Shown one piece after another: positions 1 to 5,610 of a stretch of DNA of 11,292 nt. Under the pieces are notes generated by a model. It worked only from the letters and a program-made list of their open reading frames with translations, made no database searches and was not told where the DNA came from. The DNA is from a bacterium (lineage in GTDB: Bacteria > UBA9089 > JASEGY01): positions 1 to 11,292 of the forward strand of contig JASEGY010000074.1 in NCBI GenBank assembly GCA_030019105.1, read 5' to 3'. The position numbers and the translations under genes are program-made. Position 1 is the first letter of the stretch, and every line of letters starts with the position of its first letter.

Positions 1-88
1 GAAGCCCAGTAAAATCAAGCATAAATCATAAAAGTCCCAATTTCAAAACGGTCTCGTCCGGCTCCCTCCGCCTTCTCTAAAAAATGAC

Positions 89-117
89 TTGACAAATCTG
101 AAAAATTATGTTATTCT
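89..117 (+). promoter_or_regulatory. Sigma70-type promoter for a short transcript
   Basis: TTGACA at 89-94 is a perfect -35 box. A 17-base spacer leads to TATTCT at 112-117 as the -10 box, so transcription should begin near 125. No open reading frame follows; a strong intrinsic terminator lies about 60 bases on. The promoter therefore appears to serve a short non-coding transcript. Seen directly: boxes and spacing. Inferred: activity. Confidence 0.55.
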
Positions 118-124
118 AAATATA

Positions 125-223
125 GGTTGTCAGCCAATGGAAGTCTTGAGATGGTCGTATCGGACCACAAAGGCGCCGTTTAAAGCAAGAGGTGACTTAA
201 AATGAGATCCCTCTTGCTTTTTT
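125..223 (+). ncRNA. Candidate small RNA of about 100 nt, family unknown
   Basis: This stretch lies between a good promoter (89-117) and a strong terminator (182-223) and has no protein-coding potential. It can form a small hairpin at its 5' end (GGTT/AGCC), a second one (TGGTC/GACCA, about 153-168), and the terminator stem. It contains the self-complementary GGCGCC. I compared it from memory with SRP RNA, 6S RNA and the c-di-GMP, fluoride, THF, ZTP and preQ1 riboswitches and found no convincing match. It may be a free-standing small RNA or an attenuated leader. A riboswitch is less likely because the next gene, hisH, has its own promoter beyond the terminator. Confidence 0.4.
182..223 (+). 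terminator. Intrinsic terminator of the candidate small RNA
   Basis: A perfect 11-bp stem pairs AAAGCAAGAGG (182-192) with CCTCTTGCTTT (210-220) around a 17-base loop, and the second arm runs into six T residues (218-223). The A-rich start of the first arm means it could also end transcription coming from the other strand. Confidence 0.75.
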
Positions 224-234
224 AATGCCTGAAT

Positions 235-332
235 GTAACTACTCAGGTCGTTTAGATTGTAGGCTGTTAGGCAGGAACCGAATTATGATCACGCATGATT
301 TTCTCCTACAGCCTATCCACCTGAGTAGTTAC
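235..332. repeat. Palindromic element 1 (98 bp), GTAANYRYTCAGGT family
   Basis: The ends are a perfect 14-bp inverted repeat: GTAACTACTCAGGT at 235-248 and its complement at 319-332. A further inner pairing (TAGGCTGT with ACAGCCTA) makes most of the unit a long hairpin. The ends match those of two other elements here (1959-2041 and 10952-11096). There is no coding capacity, so it resembles a MITE or other non-autonomous element. I see no clean target duplication around this copy, so it may be old. It ends 14 bases before the -35 box of hisH. Confidence 0.65.
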
Positions 333-345
333 CTCAATTTTTAAA

Positions 346-374
346 TTGACCAATGTCTGGCCTTATGCTATAAT
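346..374 (+). promoter_or_regulatory. Near-consensus promoter for hisH
   Basis: TTGACC (346-351), a 17-base spacer, and a perfect TATAAT (369-374). The predicted start point near 380-383 coincides with the hisH ATG at 383, which leaves essentially no 5' leader. The bases between the -10 box and the ATG contain no Shine-Dalgarno sequence. Confidence 0.75.
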
Positions 375-382
375 TAACGCCT

Positions 383-1057
383 ATGATTGCTATCATTGAT
401 TACGGAATGGGAAACTTGCGAAGTGTGCAGAAGGCCTTTGAACATCTGGGCTACGAAGCCAGGATTACTCATGCACCAGCCGAGATTGTTTCGGCCAATG
501 CCTGTGTCCTCCCAGGAGTAGGCGCCTTCAGGGATGCCATTAAGCGTCTGAATCAAACCGGGCTTGATGAGGTTATTCGAGAGACAATTGCAGAGGGAAA
601 GCCCTTTCTGGGTATCTGCTTGGGCATGCAGCTTCTCTTTTCTCGAAGTTATGAGTACGGGGAATATGAAGGGCTTGGTATCATTGAGGGAACGATAGAT
701 AAATTCCCGCCGCCGCTTCGGGTGCCTCACATTGGTTGGAACACGGTTACAGAATCCGGAATGCGGAAGGCGGAATGCGGATTAAATACAGATGCCCCCA
801 CGAGGGGGGAGAATCCCCTCTTTTCCGGTATACCGGCTAATTCCTATTTCTACTTTGTCCATTCCTACTACGTCCAACCATCTAAGGAGGACGTTACCGC
901 TGCTACAACGGAGTACGGCTTTGAATTTACTTCTATGATTCGGCGGGATAATCTTTTTGCCACCCAGTTCCACCCGGAAAAGAGCCAGCAAACGGGATTA
1001 GTAATGCTCAGAAACTTTGCTCAACTGGCAGAAAAAGCGACCTTCCCGAAAGCTTGA
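383..1057 (+). CDS. hisH: Imidazole glycerol phosphate synthase, glutaminase subunit HisH
   Basis: HisH is the class I glutamine amidotransferase that, with HisF, feeds ammonia into imidazole glycerol phosphate synthesis in histidine biosynthesis. The 224-residue product starts with the family N-terminus ([11 protein letters not shown]) and has the nucleophile Cys79 in GICLGMQ and the His197/Glu199 pair in QFHPEKSQ, completing the triad. The start is fixed by this N-terminus although no ribosome site precedes it. The gene is alone: no hisA, hisF or hisB adjoins it. Two oddities: residues about 124-134 are encoded by a GGAATGCGG-type repeat in a loop between GWN (118-120) and NPLF (144-147), and the last residues and stop codon lie within a palindromic repeat shared with 2771-2847. 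Both are at positions that should tolerate change, so the enzyme is probably active. Confidence 0.95.
   Translation: MIAIIDYGMGNLRSVQKAFEHLGYEARITHAPAEIVSANACVLPGVGAFRDAIKRLNQTGLDEVIRETIAEGKPFLGICLGMQLLFSRSYEYGEYEGLGIIEGTIDKFPPPLRVPHIGWNTVTESGMRKAECGLNTDAPTRGENPLFSGIPANSYFYFVHSYYVQPSKEDVTAATTEYGFEFTSMIRRDNLFATQFHPEKSQQTGLVMLRNFAQLAEKATFPKA
752..783. repeat. Heptamer-type repeat inside hisH
   Basis: The bases are iterations of GGAATGCGG/GGAAGGCGG, the same simple unit (complement of ATTCCGC) found in intergenic DNA at 6044-6126 and 8355-8406. Here the tract is in frame and encodes roughly GMRKAECGL, which has no place in the usual HisH sequence between GWN and NPLF. It looks like a repeat inserted into a surface loop without breaking the frame. 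Confidence 0.55.
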
Positions 1058-1112
1058 AGCTTTCGGGAAGGTAAGATGGTAAGTCTCACTGGCCGAAATG
1101 ATGAAACATCGC
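1036..1112. repeat. 77-bp palindromic repeat, copy 1
   Basis: A perfect 16-bp inverted repeat (ACCTTCCCGAAAGCTT and its complement, 1040-1072) with a single central G is followed by about 40 bases shared with the copy at 2771-2847. I count about five substitutions and two single-base indels between the copies. The hisH stop codon (1055-1057) lies at the centre of the palindrome. It sits between convergent hisH and the cyclophilin gene and could act as a bidirectional transcript end, though there is no T tract. Confidence 0.75.
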
Positions 1113-1125
1113 TCCTAATTCGTTA

Positions 1126-1944
1126 TTACTCAGGCGAAGTAGTGATATAAACCTTCTTCATCACCGCTGGTTGAAGTGGGTTGTCTCTGGGGTCACGAGG
1201 CAGATTAACGATCTGGTCAGCCACTTCCATCCCTTCCACTACTTCTCCAAAAGCTGTATACTGTCCATCAAGAAATCGGGCCGGTGCGACACAGATGAAA
1301 AACTGAGAACCGGCCGAGTTCGGGTCGTTGCTTCTGGCCATGGAAAGGGTTCCTTTTAAGTGAGGCCGGGAATTAAATTCAGCTTTAATAGAATATCCCG
1401 GCCCACCTGCGCCATCGTTTGCCCGGTTCTCATCTTTGCTTAAAGGATCTCCGCCCTGGATCATAAATCCGGGAATAACCCGGTGAAAGGTCGTGCCATC
1501 GTAGAATCCTTCCTTAGCTAATTTTTTAAAGTTAGCTACATGGCCAGGGGCATCTTCCTCAAAGAAGCGGAGGACAATTTTACCCCACTTGGTCTCGATA
1601 ACGGCTAAGTCCTCTGTTTTGAGTTTCGAGTTCGGGGTACTCAGTGCCAGGCCGGCTCGGTCTGGCGGGTCGTCGGGTTTTGAGTTTACTTGTATTTTCT
1701 CTTCCTTACTCACAGCTTGTTTCCCAGTAGTTCCTTCCTCAATTGGCGGAGTCTCTTCCCGAGCAACCTCTTTAGTTTCTTCCAGGATAGTCTCTTCGGT
1801 TTCCTCCGTGACAGCAGGCTGTTTTTCTTCTACTACCGGCGCGGTCTCCTCTGAAACAGCCTTTTCAGCCTGTTGCTGGCTTCCACAACCCCAAAGGCCA
1901 AATATCAGGATTGCCATCAAAAAATAAGGTGACTTCTTGATCAT
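1126..1944 (-). CDS. Lipoprotein peptidyl-prolyl cis-trans isomerase (cyclophilin type)
   Basis: Cyclophilins isomerise proline peptide bonds during protein folding. The 272-residue product begins with a signal peptide ending in a lipobox-like LWGC (Cys20), so it should be lipid-anchored outside the cytoplasmic membrane. A Glu/Thr-rich linker (about 25-90) follows, then a cyclophilin domain (about 113-268) with FHRVIPGFMIQGGDP (153-167, catalytic Arg155), GSQFFI (212-217) and LDGQYTAFGEV (225-235). The usual Trp/His near the last motif is Tyr, which is common in bacterial members. The start at 1944 has a strong site (GAAAGGAG, 1951-1958). The linker residues about 101-110 (LSTPNSKLKT) appear to come from a simple repeat. 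A palindromic element is inserted immediately upstream of the ribosome site. Confidence 0.93.
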   Translation of the reverse strand: MIKKSPYFLMAILIFGLWGCGSQQQAEKAVSEETAPVVEEKQPAVTEETEETILEETKEVAREETPPIEEGTTGKQAVSKEEKIQVNSKPDDPPDRAGLALSTPNSKLKTEDLAVIETKWGKIVLRFFEEDAPGHVANFKKLAKEGFYDGTTFHRVIPGFMIQGGDPLSKDENRANDGAGGPGYSIKAEFNSRPHLKGTLSMARSNDPNSAGSQFFICVAPARFLDGQYTAFGEVVEGMEVADQIVNLPRDPRDNPLQPAVMKKVYITTSPE

Positions 1945-1950
1945 CTCTTT

Positions 1951-2049
1951 CTCCTTTCGTAAGCGTTCAGGGTGTAATGAAGGAAAAAGGGGAAAGACGG
2001 TTACCTTTTTCCTTATTTACACTACCTACCTGAACGGTTACCTCCTTTC
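1951..2049. repeat. 8-bp target duplication flanking element 2
   Basis: CTCCTTTC occurs at 1951-1958 and again at 2042-2049, exactly abutting the two ends of the 1959-2041 element. On the minus strand it reads GAAAGGAG, the Shine-Dalgarno sequence of the cyclophilin gene. Exact flanking direct repeats are the footprint of transpositional insertion. Confidence 0.75.
1959..2041. mobile_element. MITE-like element 2 (83 bp), GTAANYRYTCAGGT family
   Basis: The left end GTAAGCGTTCAGG (1959-1971) and right end CCTGAACGGTTAC (2029-2041) are inverted repeats with one mismatch. Inside them, GTGTAA and AAGGAAAAAGG pair with matching sequence on the other side, so the unit is nearly all hairpin. It is flanked by a perfect 8-bp direct repeat. 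It encodes nothing and would depend on a transposase supplied elsewhere. It lies in the 5' untranslated region of the cyclophilin gene. Confidence 0.75.
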
Positions 2050-2070
2050 TACTGGCGAGTAGTAATTGGG

Positions 2071-2099
2071 GGTTGGTAATTAGAAATTAATTACCAGCC
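2071..2099. repeat. Short hairpin GGTTGGTAATTA
   Basis: A 12-bp stem (2071-2082 with 2088-2099, one G-T pair) encloses a five-base loop. It is followed by a tract with repeated CCAGTTACC-like units (about 2100-2123). A similar string, GGGTGGTAATTAGGAA, occurs near 2907-2922. This is repeat-derived DNA with no gene. Confidence 0.5.
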
Positions 2100-2125
2100 A
2101 CCGTTCACCAGTTACCAGTTGCCAA

Positions 2126-2264
2126 GCAGTCTGTCGGAGTGAAATAGAGAATCCCAATGTTCACGGCATCTTGTTGTAGTTGCAGAGCTTGCTCTGCCAA
2201 AACGTCGAGCAAGCTCGACCACTACAAAATTGCGCACAGATAGATTTTCTCTCCGACAGACTGC
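2126..2264. repeat. Palindromic element (139 bp) with nested paired hairpins
   Basis: The outer ends GCAGTCTGTCGGAG (2126-2139) and CTCCGACAGACTGC (2251-2264) are a perfect 14-bp inverted repeat. Inside, TTGTAGT (2174-2180) pairs with ACTACAA (2221-2227). These enclose two hairpins, GCAGAG-CTTG-CTCTGC (2182-2197) and GTCGAG-CAAG-CTCGAC (2204-2219), whose loops are complementary. The element ends three bases from the stop codon of the aspartic protease gene and may form the 3' end of that transcript. Confidence 0.7.
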
Positions 2265-2267
2265 AAG

Positions 2268-2684
2268 CTAATACAGGTCCAAAACTAATTTATCCGGATG
2301 CTCTGGATTTGGGATTAATCTCTGGTTCTTCAGGTCAAGCTGAAAATCGAGTCTTTCTAACGGTAATTGTCCCACTAAGGCTGGTGTCTCCTCGGGAACT
2401 TCCATCACATCGAATTGTGCAGAACGATCCCTGATGGTTAATGTTGCCACACCATATATCTTCCTTAAGACCTTTCCGTTAGCAGTATTGGCAGGCATCT
2501 CATTTACAAAAGTCAGTCCCAGCTTTTCAACTGTACTCTTTGGTAGACAAAGTAATGTTGCCCCACTGTCAATTATCGCTTCTACTTCTGCTTTTCTGAC
2601 CCTGTCTTCCGAAATAAGACCTTCTTTGACTTTAACCTCATCAACAAAATTAGTTACAGTAATTTTTTCGGTTATCTTACCCAT
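2268..2684 (-). CDS. Small retropepsin-like (clan AA) aspartic protease family protein
   Basis: The 138-residue product has the catalytic motif IIDSGAT (Asp39, 37-43) followed by LLCLP, and later LVGQLPLERLDFQLD (103-117), the pattern of short bacterial retropepsin-like proteins. Such proteins carry one DSG/DTG motif per chain and are thought to act as dimers; substrates are unknown. No signal peptide or membrane segment is visible, so it is probably cytoplasmic. The start at 2684 is preceded by a modest AGGTG about ten bases upstream. Both sides carry hairpin repeats, so it is probably its own transcription unit or the distal end of the run from 3231. Confidence 0.8.
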   Translation of the reverse strand: MGKITEKITVTNFVDEVKVKEGLISEDRVRKAEVEAIIDSGATLLCLPKSTVEKLGLTFVNEMPANTANGKVLRKIYGVATLTIRDRSAQFDVMEVPEETPALVGQLPLERLDFQLDLKNQRLIPNPEHPDKLVLDLY

Positions 2685-2750
2685 CTACCGCACCTGCCTT
2701 CGTTCAAGATATATAGCTGAACCGACTGTCCTCACTCCGAATCCAGGCCT

Positions 2751-2847
2751 TGTTCATCGTTTGGGCCAATAGCGCACCTTCCCGAAAGCTTGAAGCTTTC
2801 GGGAAGGTAAGGTTGCAAGTCTTACTGGCCGAAACGATGAACATCGC
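2751..2847. repeat. 77-bp palindromic repeat, copy 2, with an added outer arm
   Basis: Bases 2771-2847 repeat the sequence at 1036-1112, including the perfect 33-base palindrome (2776-2808). This copy also has an outer arm: TGTTCATCGTTTGGGCCA (2751-2768) pairs with 2826-2843 with one mismatch. The whole is thus a long interrupted hairpin. It is the more complete copy; at copy 1 the outer left arm position is occupied by hisH coding sequence. It lies between two minus-strand genes. Confidence 0.75.
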
Positions 2848-2895
2848 CCGAATCCAGCGCTGCAGGGTGGATGAGACACTAAGAAACCGCCAGGG

Positions 2896-3231
2896 TTATG
2901 GGCCGGGGGTGGTAATTAGGAACCGGACGATAGCGAAGACGGCCCCGATAATGATACCGGTTTGGACTAATAACAGGCCGACGACCCATTTGATGATTTC
3001 TGTTTTGGTTTCGGCGATTTCGCGCCTTACTTTCTCTATCTCCAGTTTCAGATCGCCTATGGCCAGGTTCAGATCGCCCTTGGTGGACAGTTCTTTCAGG
3101 TGCTCTTCCTGAAAAGTGTTGAATGCCTTAGATAGCGCTCTGGCGTGTGCCTTAGCTTGAGCTTCCGGAACCCCGGTGGACTGGAGTTCTTCAACGAATT
3201 CAAGAGCGTCAAACGTAGCGGCGTAAGACAT
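2896..3231 (-). CDS. Small coiled-coil protein with a C-terminal membrane segment (DUF1640-like)
   Basis: The 111-residue product starts MSYAATFDALEFVEELQSTG and continues with a charged heptad-like region (about 40-79) and then a hydrophobic segment (about 81-107), ending after a few residues. This order (FV..L...GVPEAQA near the N-terminus, coiled coil, one terminal membrane helix) is that of the DUF1640/CCDC90-like proteins, whose bacterial role is unknown. AAGGGG about eight bases before the ATG supports the start. The last residues (TTPGP) overlap a GGTGGTAATTAGG string resembling the repeat at 2071, so the C-terminus may be partly repeat-derived. It is anchored in the inner membrane by inference. 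Confidence 0.7.
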   Translation of the reverse strand: MSYAATFDALEFVEELQSTGVPEAQAKAHARALSKAFNTFQEEHLKELSTKGDLNLAIGDLKLEIEKVRREIAETKTEIIKWVVGLLLVQTGIIIGAVFAIVRFLITTPGP

Positions 3232-3257
3232 AATTCATCCCCTTTCACGATAGGTAT

Positions 3258-3320
3258 CTTCTCAATAGAAACCAGGTTTTCTTGAAGAAACCTGGTTTCT
3301 TGCTCGCAAGTATTGAGAAG
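3258..3320. repeat. Hairpin repeat between fhs and the downstream gene
   Basis: An outer 10-bp stem (CTTCTCAATA 3258-3267, TATTGAGAAG 3311-3320) encloses a 13-bp hairpin (AGAAACCAGGTTT 3267-3279 with 3288-3300) and a small CTTGC/GCAAG hairpin. It lies in the 115-bp gap after the fhs stop codon and may protect or end the fhs transcript. It has no T tract on either strand. Confidence 0.65.
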
Positions 3321-3346
3321 ACAGGTCAGTCAGCCTTCTGTTCTAT

Positions 3347-5107
3347 CTAAAAGAGCCCTGTCACCTCTCCTGTATCCGTATCCACATCCACCCTTCTGTA
3401 TGCCGGGTCAGAAGCCGTTCCCGGCATCAGACTGATAGTCCCTGTGCAGGGGCAGAGGAATTTTGCGCCGGCAAATATTAAGACATCACGCACCGGCAAA
3501 ATCCAACCACTGGGCACGCCTTTCATGGCCGGGTCATGGGTAAGGCTTAAGTGGGTCTTGACCATCATGGTAGCAAAATCCTGCATAGCAGGATCATTCT
3601 CGAACGCCCTGGCTTTGGCTTCTGCCTCAGGTGTCCAGGAGACCCCGTCTGCGCCGTATATCTCTCTGGCAATCAGGTCAACTCTCTGTCGAAGCGGCAT
3701 CTCCAATGGATAGAGGAATTTGAAATCAACCTTCTCGTTACAGGCATCAATGACTGTATCGGCCAGTTCAAGGGCGCCTTCTCCACCCTTCAGCCAATGT
3801 TCAGAGAGGGCACAACGGGTTCCTGTCTCCTCAACGAACCGGCGAACCAGAGCAATCTCTTCCTTAGTATCCGTATGGAAGCTATTGATACAGACGACAG
3901 GCACGGCCCCTGATTTCTTCACGTTATTTATATGATGCAATAGATTTAGAATTCCTTTCTCAAGTAATCCCAGATTCTCCTCGGTGTATTCGGTTGCCAG
4001 GGGCCGGCCGGCAACTACCTGAGGTCCGCCGCCGTGCATCTTCAAGGCCCTTATGGTTGCAACGACTACAACGACATTAGGCACAAGTCCACTGACGCGG
4101 GATTTCACATTCCAGAATTTCTCAAAGCCTATATCTGCCCCGAATCCACTCTCTGTTACATGGTAGTCAAACATCTTTAAGCCGATGCGGTCACCGATGA
4201 TGGATGATTGCCCCACGGCAATATTGGCAAACGGGCCGGCATGTACCATAACCGGTTGATATTCCGCGGTTGACATCAAGGTGGGATTGATGGCATTTCT
4301 CATCCAGGCGCACATGGCGCCGCCGACTTCTAAATCACCGGTGGTTACAGGCTTTCCACCCTTGTCGTAGGCTACGATGATTTTATCCAAACGCTCGCGC
4401 AAGTCTTTTAAATCTCGAGCAATAGAAAGAATGGCCATAATCTCGGAACTGACGGTAATCCCAAACTTTGAGGCCATCATGAAGCCGTCATTTTTGCCGC
4501 CAATGCCAATAATGATGTGGCGTAAGGCCTGAGCACAGAAGTCAATGACCCAACCCATTTCTACCCTTTTGGGGTCAATGTCTAATCGTCTCAGGTTGCG
4601 GGTGGCAAGCACTTCATCTGAGTAGTTCGCCTCATGCTGCATCCTGGCAGTCATAGCGACCATAGCGAGATTGTGCGCATTATTGATGCCGTCAATATCA
4701 CCGGTTAATCCTAAGGAAAATTCAGTCATAGGAATGAGCAGGGCATTACCGCCGCCCGCTGCCGTGCCTTTGATATTCATAGTCGGACCACCGGAAGGCT
4801 GGCGGATACATGCCCCTACATTCTTCCCCCTTTTGCCTAAGCCTTCTGTCAGACCCAAAGTAGTGGTAGTTTTTCCTTCCCCCAATGGCGTGGGAGTAAT
4901 GGCCGTAACATCGATATATTTGCCATCTGGGTTATCTTTGAGCCGGTCGATAATCTTTAAAAAATCAAGCTTGCATATCCTTCCATACTGAATGATTTCA
5001 TCCTTTTTAAGCCCTAATTTCTCTCCCCATTCTTCCGGCATTGGCATATTTTTCTCCGCCTCCTGGGCAATCTGCCAATCCTTGAGTTTTGTTGCATCAT
5101 AAGCCAT
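3347..5107 (-). CDS. fhs: Formate--tetrahydrofolate ligase
   Basis: Fhs makes 10-formyl-tetrahydrofolate from formate, ATP and tetrahydrofolate, the entry step of the methyl branch of the Wood-Ljungdahl pathway. The 586-residue protein has the P-loop TPLGEGKT (73-80), the family's second signature ([11 protein letters not shown]) and the C-terminal [10 protein letters not shown]...VTGLF. The first signature differs from the classical clostridial form: [10 protein letters not shown] (112-121) replaces the usual IKG-AAGGGY, preceded by [10 protein letters not shown]. It is also somewhat longer than the roughly 556-560 residues of classical enzymes. This points to a distinct subfamily, not a broken gene. 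The ATG at 5107 follows AAAGGAGG. It lies 23 bases after the RelE-like toxin gene and is the last pathway gene of the run. Confidence 0.95.
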   Translation of the reverse strand: MAYDATKLKDWQIAQEAEKNMPMPEEWGEKLGLKKDEIIQYGRICKLDFLKIIDRLKDNPDGKYIDVTAITPTPLGEGKTTTTLGLTEGLGKRGKNVGACIRQPSGGPTMNIKGTAAGGGNALLIPMTEFSLGLTGDIDGINNAHNLAMVAMTARMQHEANYSDEVLATRNLRRLDIDPKRVEMGWVIDFCAQALRHIIIGIGGKNDGFMMASKFGITVSSEIMAILSIARDLKDLRERLDKIIVAYDKGGKPVTTGDLEVGGAMCAWMRNAINPTLMSTAEYQPVMVHAGPFANIAVGQSSIIGDRIGLKMFDYHVTESGFGADIGFEKFWNVKSRVSGLVPNVVVVVATIRALKMHGGGPQVVAGRPLATEYTEENLGLLEKGILNLLHHINNVKKSGAVPVVCINSFHTDTKEEIALVRRFVEETGTRCALSEHWLKGGEGALELADTVIDACNEKVDFKFLYPLEMPLRQRVDLIAREIYGADGVSWTPEAEAKARAFENDPAMQDFATMMVKTHLSLTHDPAMKGVPSGWILPVRDVLIFAGAKFLCPCTGTISLMPGTASDPAYRRVDVDTDTGEVTGLF

Positions 5108-5130
5108 ATTTTGTAACCTCCTTTAAATTG

Positions 5131-5394
5131 TTATCCTCCAATTCTGTAAACTTCTCTGCGATGCCCTACCACTACAACCATTACCTTCGACTGGTCGTCG
5201 TCGATTTCATAGATGGCTCGATAACTTCCAACCCTGATTCTCCACGCGTTTCTTCCCCTGAGTTTCCTCACACCTGCTGGACGCGGATCACTACGCAGTT
5301 TACGGATTGCTTCTCCAAGATGGTTTTGGTGCGGTTGAGGAATTCTGGCGAGAGCTTGTTGTGCGGACCTCTCGATGAGAATCTCGTAGTTCAC
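5131..5394 (-). CDS. RelE/ParE-family toxin
   Basis: The 87-residue product matches the RelE/StbE type: an N-terminal strand (YEILIERSAQQALARIP), then KLRGRNAWRIRVGSYRAIYEI (44-64) and VVGHRREVYR (75-84) at the C-terminus. RelE members cleave mRNA on the ribosome, while ParE members poison gyrase; Arg-rich WRIRVGSYR and HRREVYR favour a RelE-like mRNA interferase, but this is inference. The start is a GTG whose last two bases overlap the TGA of the antitoxin gene (shared GTGA), a typical translationally coupled pair. fhs begins 23 bases downstream. Confidence 0.88.
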   Translation of the reverse strand: MNYEILIERSAQQALARIPQPHQNHLGEAIRKLRSDPRPAGVRKLRGRNAWRIRVGSYRAIYEIDDDQSKVMVVVVGHRREVYRIGG

Positions 5395-5597
5395 GGGATA
5401 TTGCCCTCACGGATTTCTCTCACTGCATCCTCAAAGGGCAAGGGATCAGAAGGGGAAGCCTTCGCCTGGTCGTATGCTTTAACATCAGCGAGTTCTTCCA
5501 TCTCCTCCACGATCTTTTGCCATTCTTCATACGAGAGCAAGACTGCCTTACGATTCTGATGTTTGTCGACAACGAATTCAGGATGAACAACGGCCAT
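5391..5597 (-). CDS. Phd/YefM-type antitoxin
   Basis: The 68-residue product (MAVVHPEFVVDKHQNRKAVL...) has the strand-helix pattern FVVD....KAVLLSYEEWQKIVEEMEEL of short Phd/YefM-like antitoxins, with an acidic C-terminal tail expected to wrap the toxin. I chose the ATG at 5597 over one at 5639 because GGAGG lies six bases before it, and the longer start would overlap the upstream gene's stop codon. It overlaps the toxin gene by four bases. These antitoxins usually repress their own promoter, but no separate promoter is evident in the 13-base gap upstream. Confidence 0.85.
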   Translation of the reverse strand: MAVVHPEFVVDKHQNRKAVLLSYEEWQKIVEEMEELADVKAYDQAKASPSDPLPFEDAVREIREGNIP

Positions 5598-5610
5598 TTT
5601 ACACCTCCGC

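Noticed and set aside
140..185. c-di-GMP (GEMM) riboswitch, from the string GGACCACAAAGGCGCCGTTTAAA
   Set aside because: Only a loose resemblance to one conserved part; the rest of the aptamer is missing, and the unit ends in a terminator well before hisH, which has its own promoter.
235..332. Target duplication around element 1 (CCTGAAT/CCTCAAT)
   Set aside because: The similar strings are out of register with the ends of the inverted repeat and differ, so I do not count them as a duplication.
374..730. 118-codon open frame on the minus strand
   Set aside because: It lies wholly opposite hisH, whose motifs are clear, and has no recognisable domain or ribosome site.
1040..1072. Classical intrinsic terminator for hisH
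   Set aside because: The palindrome is strong but is not followed by a T tract on either strand; recorded as a repeat.
2180..2434. Open frame on the plus strand
   Set aside because: It crosses a palindromic repeat and then runs antisense to the aspartic protease gene; no support as a gene.
5089..5559. 156-codon open frame on the plus strand
   Set aside because: It is antisense to the Phd/RelE-like pair, which have clear family motifs and coupled junctions.
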